The notes under the pieces: generated by a model
Databases searched by the model: none
Told to the model about the DNA's origin: nothing
The model's input: only the letters and a program-made list of their open reading frames with translations
Source: Comamonadaceae bacterium
Lineage (GTDB): Bacteria; Pseudomonadota; Gammaproteobacteria; Burkholderiales; Burkholderiaceae_C
DNA length: 64,000 bases
Direction of reading: 5' to 3'
Assembly: GCA_947453965.1 (NCBI GenBank)
Contig: CANGIQ010000002.1
Coordinates: forward strand, 1-64,000
Part shown: positions 17,351 to 25,601 of the stretch, piece after piece
Numbering within the stretch: the stretch's first letter is position 1
Layout of the letters: every line of letters begins with the position of its first letter
Made by a program: the position numbers and the translations under genes

Positions 17351-18385
17351 ATGGCCGACGATTCCATTGTGATGACCGACGCGCTCAGGGCTGAGCTCGC
17401 CGCAATCACGTCTACCCAGCGCGCTGCTGTGCTCATGTTGCTCTTGGGCGAAGACCAAGCGGCAGACATCATCAAATTTTTGAACCCGAAAGAAGTGCAA
17501 GCACTCGGCGCCGCCATGGTGTCGGTGGCTGATTTCTCGCAAGAGGCGGTCAACGTGGTGCTCGACGAGTTTGTGGAGCACTTGAAAAAGCAATCCACCC
17601 TCAGCATGGGCAACACCGACTACGTGGAAAACGTCATGCGTCGCGCCTTGGGCGACGACAAGGCGGCTTCCGTGTTGGGTCGCATCATGCCGGGCCAAGG
17701 CACCAAGGGCTTGGACATTCTCACGTGGATGGACGCGCGCGGCATTGCCGACATGATCAACGGCGAACACCCCCAAGTGGTGGCCATTATTTTGTCGCTG
17801 CTCGAGAGCGAAGTCGCGGCCGATGTGCTGAACTATTTGCCCCCCGATGTACGTCCTGAGGTGATTCAACGCGTGGCCAGTTTGGACACGGTGCAACCCT
17901 CGGCCATGGCCGAGTTGGAAGCCATCATGAAGCAACAGTTCTCCAAGAGTGCGTCGGCCCAGTCGTCGAGCTTTGGTGGCGTGCAGGCCGCAGCCAAGAT
18001 CATGAACTTGACCAAGACGGCGTTGGAAGCCAGCATCATGAGTGGCTTGAATGAGCTTGACCCTGAGTTGATGCTCAAGATTCAAGACAATATGTTCACC
18101 TTCGAGAACTTGGTCAGTGTTGACAACAAAGGTATTCAGGTGCTCATGCGCGCTGTGGAGCCTGATATGTTGATGATGGCCCTCAAAGGTGCCAGCGACG
18201 GCTGTAAAGACCGCTTCTTTGACAACATGTCTGAACGCGCCCGTGGCATGTTCCGCGACGACATGGAAGCCAAAGGCCCACAACGCATGGCCGATGTGGA
18301 AGAAGCCCAGAAGAAGATCATGCGCATGGCGCGCAAGTTGTCGGACTCGGGCGAGTTGATCTTGGGCGGTGCAGACTTTGTTTAA
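17351..18385 (+). CDS. fliG: Flagellar motor switch protein FliG
   Basis: C-ring protein joining FliF to FliM and contacting the stator. 344 residues, normal for the family. FliG-N begins TSTQRAAVLMLLLGEDQAADI; the middle domain carries the EHPQVVAIILSLL (EHPQ) motif; the C-terminal torque helix region includes DPELMLKIQDNMFTFENL and MSERARGMFRDDMEAKGP. Shine-Dalgarno GAGGA. Its C-terminal end overlaps fliH by 17 bases. Confidence 0.97.
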   Translation: MADDSIVMTDALRAELAAITSTQRAAVLMLLLGEDQAADIIKFLNPKEVQALGAAMVSVADFSQEAVNVVLDEFVEHLKKQSTLSMGNTDYVENVMRRALGDDKAASVLGRIMPGQGTKGLDILTWMDARGIADMINGEHPQVVAIILSLLESEVAADVLNYLPPDVRPEVIQRVASLDTVQPSAMAELEAIMKQQFSKSASAQSSSFGGVQAAAKIMNLTKTALEASIMSGLNELDPELMLKIQDNMFTFENLVSVDNKGIQVLMRAVEPDMLMMALKGASDGCKDRFFDNMSERARGMFRDDMEAKGPQRMADVEEAQKKIMRMARKLSDSGELILGGADFV

Positions 18386-19799
18386 TCAACCCGCTCCTTC
18401 TCGGCACGCCAAACCCTGGCAGCCGAACGCGCGCTTGGTGCCTGACGACACCGGCCGTGGCTTTGCTTCGACCCGGTGGTTGCAGCCTGAAGGAGCTGGC
18501 TTTGCAGAGGGTGGTTTTGAGCCCAGGTCAGCAGGATTTGCACAAGACCGTTACCAAACAGTGTCGATGCCGCTGTCTGAAAAATCAAAAACTACCCTTC
18601 GACTCATGGGCGAGACCGAAGGTTCGGAGAGTTTTTCAACCGACGATGTTCAGCGACGTGAACCTGAATCGCCTAACGCCCATCTGCCTTTTGTGCTGGA
18701 CGTGTACGGTGTGAAACCTAAAGTTCATCAAGCTTTGGCTACAACAGCTGACGATTCAACTGCAGATGCAAGCCATGTGTCGGCTACCGATGCCATCGAC
18801 GCCGACGTGCAAGCCGGTGCGCACGACGAGAACGCACATGCAGAGGAGGTCGAAGCTGATCAGGTAGAACACGCGACAGCGGAAGAGCCCGAGACTCAAG
18901 AAGCATTGCAAGCCGCGGATGACGAGCAGTCCTCCGACATGACTGAAGACGCTGTGGGTCCATCAGAGGACGATGCACAAGCACAAGCTGTAGAAATAGA
19001 CCCTGAACTCGTGCACGTTCAACCCGAAGAACAACCAGACCCAACCGTTGAGCCGCAGCCTGAGCCAGATTTGGCTGAGAGCGAACTCCTCACCGACGAG
19101 AACGCTGGTGAGCCACAAGCCCTGGGGGCTGAGGTGGACGAATTGCTCGCGCAAGCGCCTGTGCCAACGGTCGACGTGGTGGGCATTGATCCCGAAGAAG
19201 TTGCGCAGCGTGAAGCGGCGCAGTTTGCACAAGGCTTGGCACAAGGCATTGAACAAGGTGAACGCCAAGCGCGTGAGGCCATGCAACAAGAGGTTGCGGC
19301 TCAATGCGCCGTGTTGTCTGCGGTGACGCATGATTTGAATGCTTTGTTGCAAGACCCCAAAAAGTTTTTTGAACCCCTCAAGCGTTTGGCGCTGCATGTG
19401 GCGGAACACGTGGTGATGAAAGAACTCAGCACCTCCACCGAAGCGATCGAACGCTTGGTGCAGCGTTGCTTGGACGAACTCGACCATCCCGCCAAAGGCG
19501 CCGTGGTGGTGGAGCTCAGTCCGCAAGACAAAGAACGTTTGCAAGCCCAAGACAGTGCCTTGGTCGCTGGCATGCGTTTGGATGCTGTCAAGGGCATGAA
19601 ACCTGGCAGCGTTCGCTTGTTTGCCAATGACACGGTGGTGGAAGACTTGGTCGAACACCGCTTAGAAGCTTTAGCCCGTTCCCTGTCGGTGGACGTGGAA
19701 GACTGGCGCGCCAAGTCCGTCTTGGCCCAACCTGAAGCCGAAGTATCTGAATCTGAACCTGAAGTCGAAGACGTGGAGCCCAACGATGTTCATTCCTGA
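18369..19799 (+). CDS. fliH: Flagellar assembly protein FliH with a long acidic N-terminal extension
   Basis: Regulator of the FliI export ATPase. The conserved FliH part is about residues 285-455: the Gly-rich FAQGLAQGIEQGERQAREAM helix repeat, then FFEPLKRLALHVAEHVVMKEL. Total length is 476, about twice the usual 230-250. The extra N-terminal half is strongly acidic and low in complexity (Glu/Asp/Ala, about 100-280) after a short KPWQPN start region that may correspond to the FliN/FlhA-binding tip. It starts with GTG inside fliG; an in-frame ATG near 18566 would remove about 65 residues. The 3' end overlaps the next gene by 14 bases. Confidence 0.85.
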   Translation: MQTLFNQPAPSRHAKPWQPNARLVPDDTGRGFASTRWLQPEGAGFAEGGFEPRSAGFAQDRYQTVSMPLSEKSKTTLRLMGETEGSESFSTDDVQRREPESPNAHLPFVLDVYGVKPKVHQALATTADDSTADASHVSATDAIDADVQAGAHDENAHAEEVEADQVEHATAEEPETQEALQAADDEQSSDMTEDAVGPSEDDAQAQAVEIDPELVHVQPEEQPDPTVEPQPEPDLAESELLTDENAGEPQALGAEVDELLAQAPVPTVDVVGIDPEEVAQREAAQFAQGLAQGIEQGERQAREAMQQEVAAQCAVLSAVTHDLNALLQDPKKFFEPLKRLALHVAEHVVMKELSTSTEAIERLVQRCLDELDHPAKGAVVVELSPQDKERLQAQDSALVAGMRLDAVKGMKPGSVRLFANDTVVEDLVEHRLEALARSLSVDVEDWRAKSVLAQPEAEVSESEPEVEDVEPNDVHS

Positions 19800-20463
19800 C
19801 GTCATCAATACCCTGCTGATGGGGCTGATTTTCATGGTCATTGTGGTGACCGTGATACGCCCCTATGTGTTGCATATGTTTGATGGTCCCCTCAGCACGC
19901 AAGATTTGCAAAAGGCGGCCATTGAAGCCGTGGAATACGAAATGATGCGCGCGGCTGAATTGGCCGAAGCGCAACGTGGCGAAAAAATTCGCTTTCAACA
20001 ACTGCTGTTGCAATTGCCTGAAAAACCCAAGCCCAAACCACAACCTGTGGTGGTGCCCGAACCCGAAGTCGAACCAGAGTCTGTGGCAGAAGAGGCAACG
20101 GCCGATGCCGCCCAAGCCTTGGATGCCAATGGCCAACCTTTGCCCGCAACTGGCGATGCCACCGATGCGCCTGCCGACGGCAGCGTGTCTGGCGCAGGGG
20201 GCGCAACAGATGAAACCGCAGTAGGCGAGGCTGAGGACGACTTGGCACCCGGTGAAATTGAAATTCGCGAAGGCGAGTCTTTGGCAGAAATCAAAGCACG
20301 CATGAAGAAAGAACAACAAAAGGCCAAGAAGCCCACCATTCCACCGGAGTTGCTCAACAACGCCAACAGCTACGAAGACAAGGTGGGCGTCGTGCGCATG
20401 GTCGTTCAAACCGACCAAAGCCGCGTGGCCGCTGTGATTCGCAGCATGATTGAAATCAAATAA
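19786..20463 (+). CDS. FliF C-terminal-tail paralogue: membrane protein with a predicted FliG-binding tail
   Basis: 225 residues encoded between fliH and fliI. One N-terminal membrane helix (about 8-28, LMGLIFMVIVVTVIRPYVL) resembles the last helix of FliF (GGLFLLVLLTVVRPMV). An acidic, Pro-rich linker follows (PKPKPQPVVVPEPEVEPE and on). Residues 157-221 align with the FliF C-terminus: EIEIREGESLAEIKARM against EIEIQEGETLEEVKARM, and LLNNANSYEDKVGVVRMVV against LLNTANSYDDKVALIRMIV. By eye about half the roughly 65 residues are identical. The ring-building domains are absent, so it cannot form an MS ring by itself; binding to FliG is inference. No name is known to me. Confidence 0.88.
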   Translation: MFIPDVINTLLMGLIFMVIVVTVIRPYVLHMFDGPLSTQDLQKAAIEAVEYEMMRAAELAEAQRGEKIRFQQLLLQLPEKPKPKPQPVVVPEPEVEPESVAEEATADAAQALDANGQPLPATGDATDAPADGSVSGAGGATDETAVGEAEDDLAPGEIEIREGESLAEIKARMKKEQQKAKKPTIPPELLNNANSYEDKVGVVRMVVQTDQSRVAAVIRSMIEIK

Positions 20464-20476
20464 CCGTTAGCCCTGC

Positions 20477-21796
20477 ATGCTCGACTTTGACCAAGAAGTA
20501 CAGCGCAGTTTGCCCAAGCTGCGTGTACCCGAACCCCAACGCAGCGGCACGCTGGTGCGCTTGGTCGGCTTGACATTGGAGACGCGCGGCATCATGGCCC
20601 CTTTGGGCGCTTGCTGCGAAGTGATTGGCCAACGCGGCCACCGCATCGAAGCCGAGGTGGTGGGCTTCAACGACAAAACCCTCTACCTCATGCCTTTCAC
20701 CGACCCTGTCGGTGTGGGCCCTGGCGACACAGTGCGGGTCATGAACAACTCAGGCCAAGTGCGCTTAGGTCAAGGCTTGCTCGGTCGCGTGATCGATGGC
20801 CGTGGCCAGCCCTTGGATGGCAAGCCCTTGCCCCATTTGCCTGATCAGATGAGCCTGTTGGGCGAACCTTTGAACCCGATGGAGCGTGGCCCCATCAATG
20901 CGATTTTGGATGTGGGCGTCAAAGCCATCAATGGTGCCTTGACGATTGGCCGTGGCCAGCGCATTGGCTTGGTGGCTGGTTCCGGCGTGGGTAAGAGCGT
21001 GCTGTTGGGCATGTTGACCCGTTTCACCAAAGCCGATGTGGTGGTGATTGGTTTGATCGGCGAACGTGGCCGCGAGGTGCAAGCCTTCATTGCTGAGTCG
21101 TTGGGGGAAGAGGGCCTGGCCAAATCGGTGGTGGTGGCAGCACCTGCCAACGTCTCGCCTGTGTTGCGCCTGAAAGCCACCCACATGACGCATGTGATTG
21201 CTGAGTACTTTCGCGACCAAGGCAAAAACGTGCTCATGCTGTGTGACAGCCTGACCCGTGTGGCCCATGCACAGCGCGAAATCGGGTTGGCGATTGGCGA
21301 GCCGCCTACCGCCAAAGGCTATCCACCGTCTGTGTTTGCCTTGCTACCTAACTTGATTGAACGCGGTGGCGTGGGACGCCACGGGTATGGATCGATCACC
21401 TCGATATACACCGTGCTGGCTGAAGGCGACGATGCCTCCGACCCGATCGTGGACATTGCCCGTGCCTCGTTGGATGGCCAGGTGATGTTGTCGCGGCGCT
21501 TGGCGGATCAAGCGCATTACCCCGCGATTGACTTGAACGGCTCGATCTCTCGCGTCATGCAAACTTTGGTCAATGGCGACGATTTGCGTTTGGCCAACAA
21601 GTTGCGTCGCTTGTGGTCGGTTTACCAACAGAACGCGGACTTGGTGCAAGTCGGTGCTTATGAGGCGGGCACCAACCCGGAGCTAGACGAAGCTATTCGT
21701 CTGCGCGAACAAATGCTGATGTTCTTACGCCAAGACATGCATCTGGCTGAGGACTATGAGGTCACGCGCGATCAATTGCGCAACATGCTGTCATGA
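20477..21796 (+). CDS. fliI: Flagellum-specific ATPase FliI
   Basis: ATPase of the flagellar export apparatus, related to F1 beta. 439 residues. Walker A GSGVGKSV (about 168-175), Walker B region VLMLCDSLTRVAHAQREIGL, and GYPPSVFALLPNLIERGG as in FliI/YscN. It lies 13 bases after the FliF-tail paralogue; its stop overlaps fliJ by 4 bases. Confidence 0.97.
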   Translation: MLDFDQEVQRSLPKLRVPEPQRSGTLVRLVGLTLETRGIMAPLGACCEVIGQRGHRIEAEVVGFNDKTLYLMPFTDPVGVGPGDTVRVMNNSGQVRLGQGLLGRVIDGRGQPLDGKPLPHLPDQMSLLGEPLNPMERGPINAILDVGVKAINGALTIGRGQRIGLVAGSGVGKSVLLGMLTRFTKADVVVIGLIGERGREVQAFIAESLGEEGLAKSVVVAAPANVSPVLRLKATHMTHVIAEYFRDQGKNVLMLCDSLTRVAHAQREIGLAIGEPPTAKGYPPSVFALLPNLIERGGVGRHGYGSITSIYTVLAEGDDASDPIVDIARASLDGQVMLSRRLADQAHYPAIDLNGSISRVMQTLVNGDDLRLANKLRRLWSVYQQNADLVQVGAYEAGTNPELDEAIRLREQMLMFLRQDMHLAEDYEVTRDQLRNMLS

Positions 21797-22233
21797 AGCC
21801 CCGTGCCGCCTGGCCCGTGTTGGCCAAAAAAGCCAAAGAAAAATGCGACCAAGCGGCAGCAGCCGTGATCAAAGGGCGCGAGCGTGTGGCGCATTTGCAG
21901 CAAAGCCGAGCGCGCATGGAAATGCTCTATGAGGATTACGTGCGCCGTTCCCGCGAGGCTGAAAGCAAACCACACAGCATGGCAGAGACTTTGAATTTCC
22001 GTGGCTTCATGCAGCAACTCCAAGCCCTGATCATTCGCGTTGATCAAGATTTGGCAATTGCCAACGCCGAGCTGGATGCTTTGAAGCAAGCCTTGCGCAG
22101 CGCTGAGCACAAGCGCATTCAAATGGAAACCTTGATGGAGCAAGACCTGCAACGTGTGCGTGAACATGCGCTGCGGCGTGAGCAGCGAGAGATGGACGCT
22201 GCTGGCGTGATGCTCTACAACATGCGCAGTTAA
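21793..22233 (+). CDS. fliJ: Flagellar export protein FliJ
   Basis: Central-stalk chaperone of the FliH-FliI complex. 146 residues predicted as one long antiparallel coiled coil, with many Gln/Glu/Arg/Lys and little Pro. The family is poorly conserved, so the call rests on length, coiled-coil character and coupling (ATGA) to fliI. It is the last gene of the operon; fliK does not follow here. Confidence 0.85.
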   Translation: MKPRAAWPVLAKKAKEKCDQAAAAVIKGRERVAHLQQSRARMEMLYEDYVRRSREAESKPHSMAETLNFRGFMQQLQALIIRVDQDLAIANAELDALKQALRSAEHKRIQMETLMEQDLQRVREHALRREQREMDAAGVMLYNMRS

Positions 22234-22240
22234 TTTGGCC

Positions 22241-22257
22241 GCTGCTTAATAAGCAGC
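22241..22257. terminator. Hairpin at the convergent fliJ / minus-strand gene junction
   Basis: GCTGCTTAATAAGCAGC is a perfect inverted repeat that contains the stop codon of the minus-strand gene. There is no T tract on either side, so any terminator role is uncertain. Confidence 0.3.
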
Positions 22258-22989
22258 CACCCAACCCGCTTGCAGCCAATGCCAGTAGTTGGGCTTGAAG
22301 GCCCAAGGGATCAAGGTGGTCGGTGTGTCGGGGGCAAACACTTCCCGTGTCAGGTGGTCTTGCCACACATCTTTGGCGCCTACATGGCTCAACAGGGTTT
22401 GGGCAAAATTTTCTGCGACTGCATGGGCCGGCACTCCGTGGTGTGGCCAGCTGTGCCAGTCGTGGGCCAAGGCACGGCCATCGGTGGGGCCGGAATACAC
22501 ATCGTGCACGCTGCCCCAGTGGCGTCCGTGCAGCATGTGTTTCAAGGTGGCGAGGTCTTGTTCGACCCGAGCTTCATCGCGTATCCGGTAGCGGTGCTGG
22601 CCCAACACATTGTCAAACCACACACACGCCTGCGGATGTTCTTCCAGCAAGGCGGGTAAGGTGGCCAGCGCGTCTTGCCGGTGATGCGTGATCTGCACGC
22701 CGAGTTGCCGCAAATGACGGCCATGACGCCAATGGAACAAGGCTGCGGCCAGTGGGTCAATGTCGTAGGCGTCAATGCGTTCAAAACGGGCCAGCCAACT
22801 TGCGGGCATCATCCAACCAGCGCTGCATCCAATCAATAACAGGTGCTCGGCTTGGGGGCGTACCTGGGCCAGAAATGCATCGATCAAATCGACCGTGGGT
22901 TGCCAGCGCCGGCGCGCGTAGTGGGCATGCACATGCCAGTTCAGGCCGCCTGTGCCGCCTGCATGGATCAAGTCGCGCATCCATCCCAT
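22246..22989 (-). CDS. Putative methyltransferase-like protein, function unknown
   Basis: 247 residues from the ATG at 22989 (the frame is open further upstream, but that part overlaps the neighbour and is not protein-like). HLLLIGCSAGWMMPASWL followed by RIDAYDIDPLA resembles SAM-binding motif I and the acidic motif II of class I methyltransferases; CVWFDNVLGQHRYR would be the region after strand 4. No family name is recognised. It lies 13 bases after the gene for a secreted protein, inside a break in the flagellar cluster. Confidence 0.65.
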   Translation of the reverse strand: MGWMRDLIHAGGTGGLNWHVHAHYARRRWQPTVDLIDAFLAQVRPQAEHLLLIGCSAGWMMPASWLARFERIDAYDIDPLAAALFHWRHGRHLRQLGVQITHHRQDALATLPALLEEHPQACVWFDNVLGQHRYRIRDEARVEQDLATLKHMLHGRHWGSVHDVYSGPTDGRALAHDWHSWPHHGVPAHAVAENFAQTLLSHVGAKDVWQDHLTREVFAPDTPTTLIPWAFKPNYWHWLQAGWVAAY

Positions 22990-23002
22990 GGTGTGATGCC
23001 GT

Positions 23003-23395
23003 TCAGCAGACCAAGCGCATGATTTTGAAGATCGGTGTGTCGGGCGGCACGGGCTCGAACGGCCCAATCACCCCCTCGGTGGACAACACCTCACCGCTCA
23101 AACGCACACCCGTGTGGTAGGACAGCGACAGGCTGCGCACGGTTTGGTCCTTGCAATCGAACTCCATTTGCATGCGGGTCGACTTGTAAGGCTTTTTGCT
23201 ATGTTGGTTGGTTTGCGGGTCGCGGTAGTCCAGCGATGTCCAGACCTTGCGGTGGTCACCCGCGCGCGTGACATTGTCTAAGTCCACATAGAAGGTGCCG
23301 ATGTCGAACAGGCCTACGGCGGTCCAGGTGTTGGCGTGGGCACCGCTGTTGCAGAGCAAGGCAGCGCAGAGGAAGAGAGCTTGAAGGGTACGCAT
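23003..23395 (-). CDS. Secreted protein, surface-adhesin E-like
   Basis: 130 residues from ATG 23395. A clear signal peptide (MRTLQALFLCAALLCNSGAHA) is followed by about 109 mature residues starting NTWTAVG. Features such as VDLDNVTRAGDHRKVWTSLDY and the paired Cys (EFDCKDQ ... MRLVC) resemble small exported proteins of the adhesin E-like family common in betaproteobacteria. The exact role is unknown. Divergent from fliO. Confidence 0.65.
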   Translation of the reverse strand: MRTLQALFLCAALLCNSGAHANTWTAVGLFDIGTFYVDLDNVTRAGDHRKVWTSLDYRDPQTNQHSKKPYKSTRMQMEFDCKDQTVRSLSLSYHTGVRLSGEVLSTEGVIGPFEPVPPDTPIFKIMRLVC

Positions 23396-23433
23396 GACCG
23401 AACTATAGCGTTGACGGCGTGTGCCAAAAACAG

Positions 23434-23450
23434 CTGGCATGGGCATTGCA
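23434..23450 (+). promoter_or_regulatory. Sigma-54 promoter of the fliO-fliR operon
   Basis: CTGGCATGGGCATTGCA matches YTGGCACGRNNNTTGCW with one mismatch (T for C in CAC) and exact GG (23436-23437) N10 GC (23448-23449) spacing. Predicted start is near 23461, 52 bases before the fliO ATG. Confidence 0.78.
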
Positions 23451-23512
23451 ATACCAGTTCATACAGGCACGCCATGTGTCAAAAAACCGTCATCGCGCAC
23501 AGGAAATTCATT

Positions 23513-23785
23513 ATGCAAAGTTTCGATTGGGTCCAATTCATTGCCAGCACACTGAGTGTGTTTGCCTTGTTGGGTGGTGCGCTGTGGTGGGTTAAGCGCA
23601 ACAAGGGTTTGGGCGGCCATTTACAGGCTGATCGACGCATTCAGGTGCTCGAGGCATTGCCTTTGAGTCTGAAGCACAAGATGGTGTTGATCCAGGTCGA
23701 TAGCCAAATGGTGTTGGCCAGTGTCAGCCCCGGTGAAGTGAAAACGCTGCACGCGTGGACGCAGGAGTCTTCCCATGTTGCGTAA
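23513..23785 (+). CDS. fliO: Flagellar biosynthetic protein FliO
   Basis: Assists FliP oligomerisation in the export gate. 90 residues from ATG 23513, chosen because of the AGGAAA Shine-Dalgarno; the longer open frame starts inside the divergent gene. One membrane helix (IASTLSVFALLGGALWWV), then the conserved cytoplasmic RIQVLEALPLSLKHKMVLIQV. Overlaps fliP by 11 bases. Confidence 0.9.
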   Translation: MQSFDWVQFIASTLSVFALLGGALWWVKRNKGLGGHLQADRRIQVLEALPLSLKHKMVLIQVDSQMVLASVSPGEVKTLHAWTQESSHVA

Positions 23786-24542
23786 GCCCATCACCAAAAA
23801 AATTCTCTACGTCATCTTGGCGGTTCTCTTGCTGGCCTTGGCCAGTTTGCCCATGGTCTCGCATGCGCAAGGTATTCCTTTGGTCAATGTGAGTGGCGGC
23901 AAAGCCGGTCAGCAATACAGCATGAGCCTGCAATTGCTGGGCTTGATGACCACGCTCACGCTGCTGCCTTCGATGTTGCTGATGATGACCTCGTTTGTGC
24001 GCATCATCATCGTGTTGTCTATTCTGCGCCAGGCTTTGGGCACGGCGCAAACACCACCCAACACCGTGTTGGTGGGCTTGGCTTTGTTCTTGACCTTCTT
24101 CATCATGTCGCCTGTGTTCGAGCAGGTCTACAAAGAGGCCATTGGCCCCTACATGAACAGCAACCTCGACTTTGACAAAGCCTTGATGAAGGCTGAAGTG
24201 CCGGTGCGTGACTTCATGACCAAGCAAACCCGTGAAGACGACATTGCCATGTTCATGCAAATCGCCAACCGCCGCGAGTTGGAAGACTCAGCCCAAGTGC
24301 CTTTCACCACCTTGATGCCTGCTTTCATCACTTCTGAGATCAAGAGTGCCTTCACGATTGGTTTTCTGATTTACATCCCCTTTGTGGTGATTGACTTGAT
24401 CGTTGCCAGCGTCTTGATGTCCATGGGCATGATGATGTTGTCGCCCATGATCATCTCCATGCCTATCAAGCTGATGTTGTTTGTGTTGATCGATGGCTGG
24501 ACGCTTTTGATGGCGTCTCTGGCCAATAGCTTTGTGTTTTAA
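23775..24542 (+). CDS. fliP: Flagellar export gate protein FliP
   Basis: Core of the export gate. 255 residues with a cleavable-type N-terminal signal (ILAVLLLALASLPMVSHAQG), then conserved FliP signatures: MTSFVRIIIVLSILRQALGT, ALFLTFFIMSPVFEQVY and PFVVIDLIVASVLMSMGMMM. Normal family length. Confidence 0.97.
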   Translation: MLRKPITKKILYVILAVLLLALASLPMVSHAQGIPLVNVSGGKAGQQYSMSLQLLGLMTTLTLLPSMLLMMTSFVRIIIVLSILRQALGTAQTPPNTVLVGLALFLTFFIMSPVFEQVYKEAIGPYMNSNLDFDKALMKAEVPVRDFMTKQTREDDIAMFMQIANRRELEDSAQVPFTTLMPAFITSEIKSAFTIGFLIYIPFVVIDLIVASVLMSMGMMMLSPMIISMPIKLMLFVLIDGWTLLMASLANSFVF

Positions 24543-24553
24543 GGAGTCGTCTC

Positions 24554-24823
24554 ATGGATAGCGCAGCCGTTGTCGATTTAGCCCGTCAAGCCTTGTGGAT
24601 GACCATGATCATCTCGGGACCCTTGCTCGGGGTCGGGTTGATCGTGGGTTTGGTGGTCGGTATTTTTCAAGCCGCCACCTCCATCAACGAACAAACCTTG
24701 AGTTTCATTCCCAAGGTCTTGGCCGTGGGCCTGACCATGTCGGTGGCGGGTGGTTGGATGATCAACACCATGGTGGACTACACCAAGGGCATCTTCACCC
24801 GTATTCCCAGCTTGTTCATGTAA
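24554..24823 (+). CDS. fliQ: Flagellar export gate protein FliQ
   Basis: 89 residues, two membrane helices, with the family pattern GLIVGLVVGIFQAATSINEQTLSFIPK. Shine-Dalgarno AAGGAG. It lies 11 bases after fliP. Confidence 0.96.
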   Translation: MDSAAVVDLARQALWMTMIISGPLLGVGLIVGLVVGIFQAATSINEQTLSFIPKVLAVGLTMSVAGGWMINTMVDYTKGIFTRIPSLFM

Positions 24824-24832
24824 GCACGGGCC

Positions 24833-25600
24833 ATGAACGCTTCGTTGATCGACATTCTTGACAAGTTTCTGGTCGTCATCTGGCCGATGCTGCGTTTGTC
24901 GGCGTTTTTAGCGTTCACCTCTATTTTTTCGATTCGTGCCGTCAACATGCGCATTCGCGTGTTGCTGGGTTTTGCGATGGCATTTTTTGTCTCGCAGCAA
25001 ATTCAAATTCCCCGCATCGACCCCCTCACAGCCGATGGTGTGATGGAAATCGCACGTCAAATTTTGATCGGCTTGACGATGGGCCTGGTGTTTCAAATCG
25101 CGTCCGCAGCGTTGGTTGTGGCCGGTCAGGCCATTTCCGCATCCATGGGTTTGACGATTGCCAACATGATTGACCCCAACATGGGCAACGTGCCGGTTCT
25201 GTCGCAGTTCTTCAACATCCTGGGTACCCTGGTGTTTTTAGGCATGGGTGGCCACTTGATTGTGTTTGGCTTGGTGTTGGAGTCGTTCACCTTGATTCCC
25301 ATTGGCCAAGAGTTTTTTAACCAAGACATGCTGGGCAAGATGATTCATTGGAGCGCCATGATGTTCTTGGGCGCTTTGTTGATTGCCTTACCGGTGATGA
25401 TGACCTTGCTATTCATCAACGTGGGTCTTGGTTTTGTGGCCCGTGCCGCTCCCAGTTTGAATATTTTCACGGTCGGTTTTCCGGCCTTGATCTTGACAGG
25501 TTTTGTGATTCTCATCTTCTCCATGGGCAACAACGTGGCTCGTGTGCAGTGGGTCTGGGCCCAAGCGTTTTCCATGCTGCGCGCTTTCTTAGGAGGTTGA
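24833..25600 (+). CDS. fliR: Flagellar export gate protein FliR
   Basis: 255 residues with about six hydrophobic segments, normal for FliR. Recognisable regions are MRIRVLLGFAMAFFVSQQ, QIASAALVVAGQAISASMGL and VGLGFVARAAPSLNIFTVGFP. It lies 9 bases after fliQ and 1 base before flhB. Confidence 0.95.
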   Translation: MNASLIDILDKFLVVIWPMLRLSAFLAFTSIFSIRAVNMRIRVLLGFAMAFFVSQQIQIPRIDPLTADGVMEIARQILIGLTMGLVFQIASAALVVAGQAISASMGLTIANMIDPNMGNVPVLSQFFNILGTLVFLGMGGHLIVFGLVLESFTLIPIGQEFFNQDMLGKMIHWSAMMFLGALLIALPVMMTLLFINVGLGFVARAAPSLNIFTVGFPALILTGFVILIFSMGNNVARVQWVWAQAFSMLRAFLGG

Positions 25601-25601
25601 G

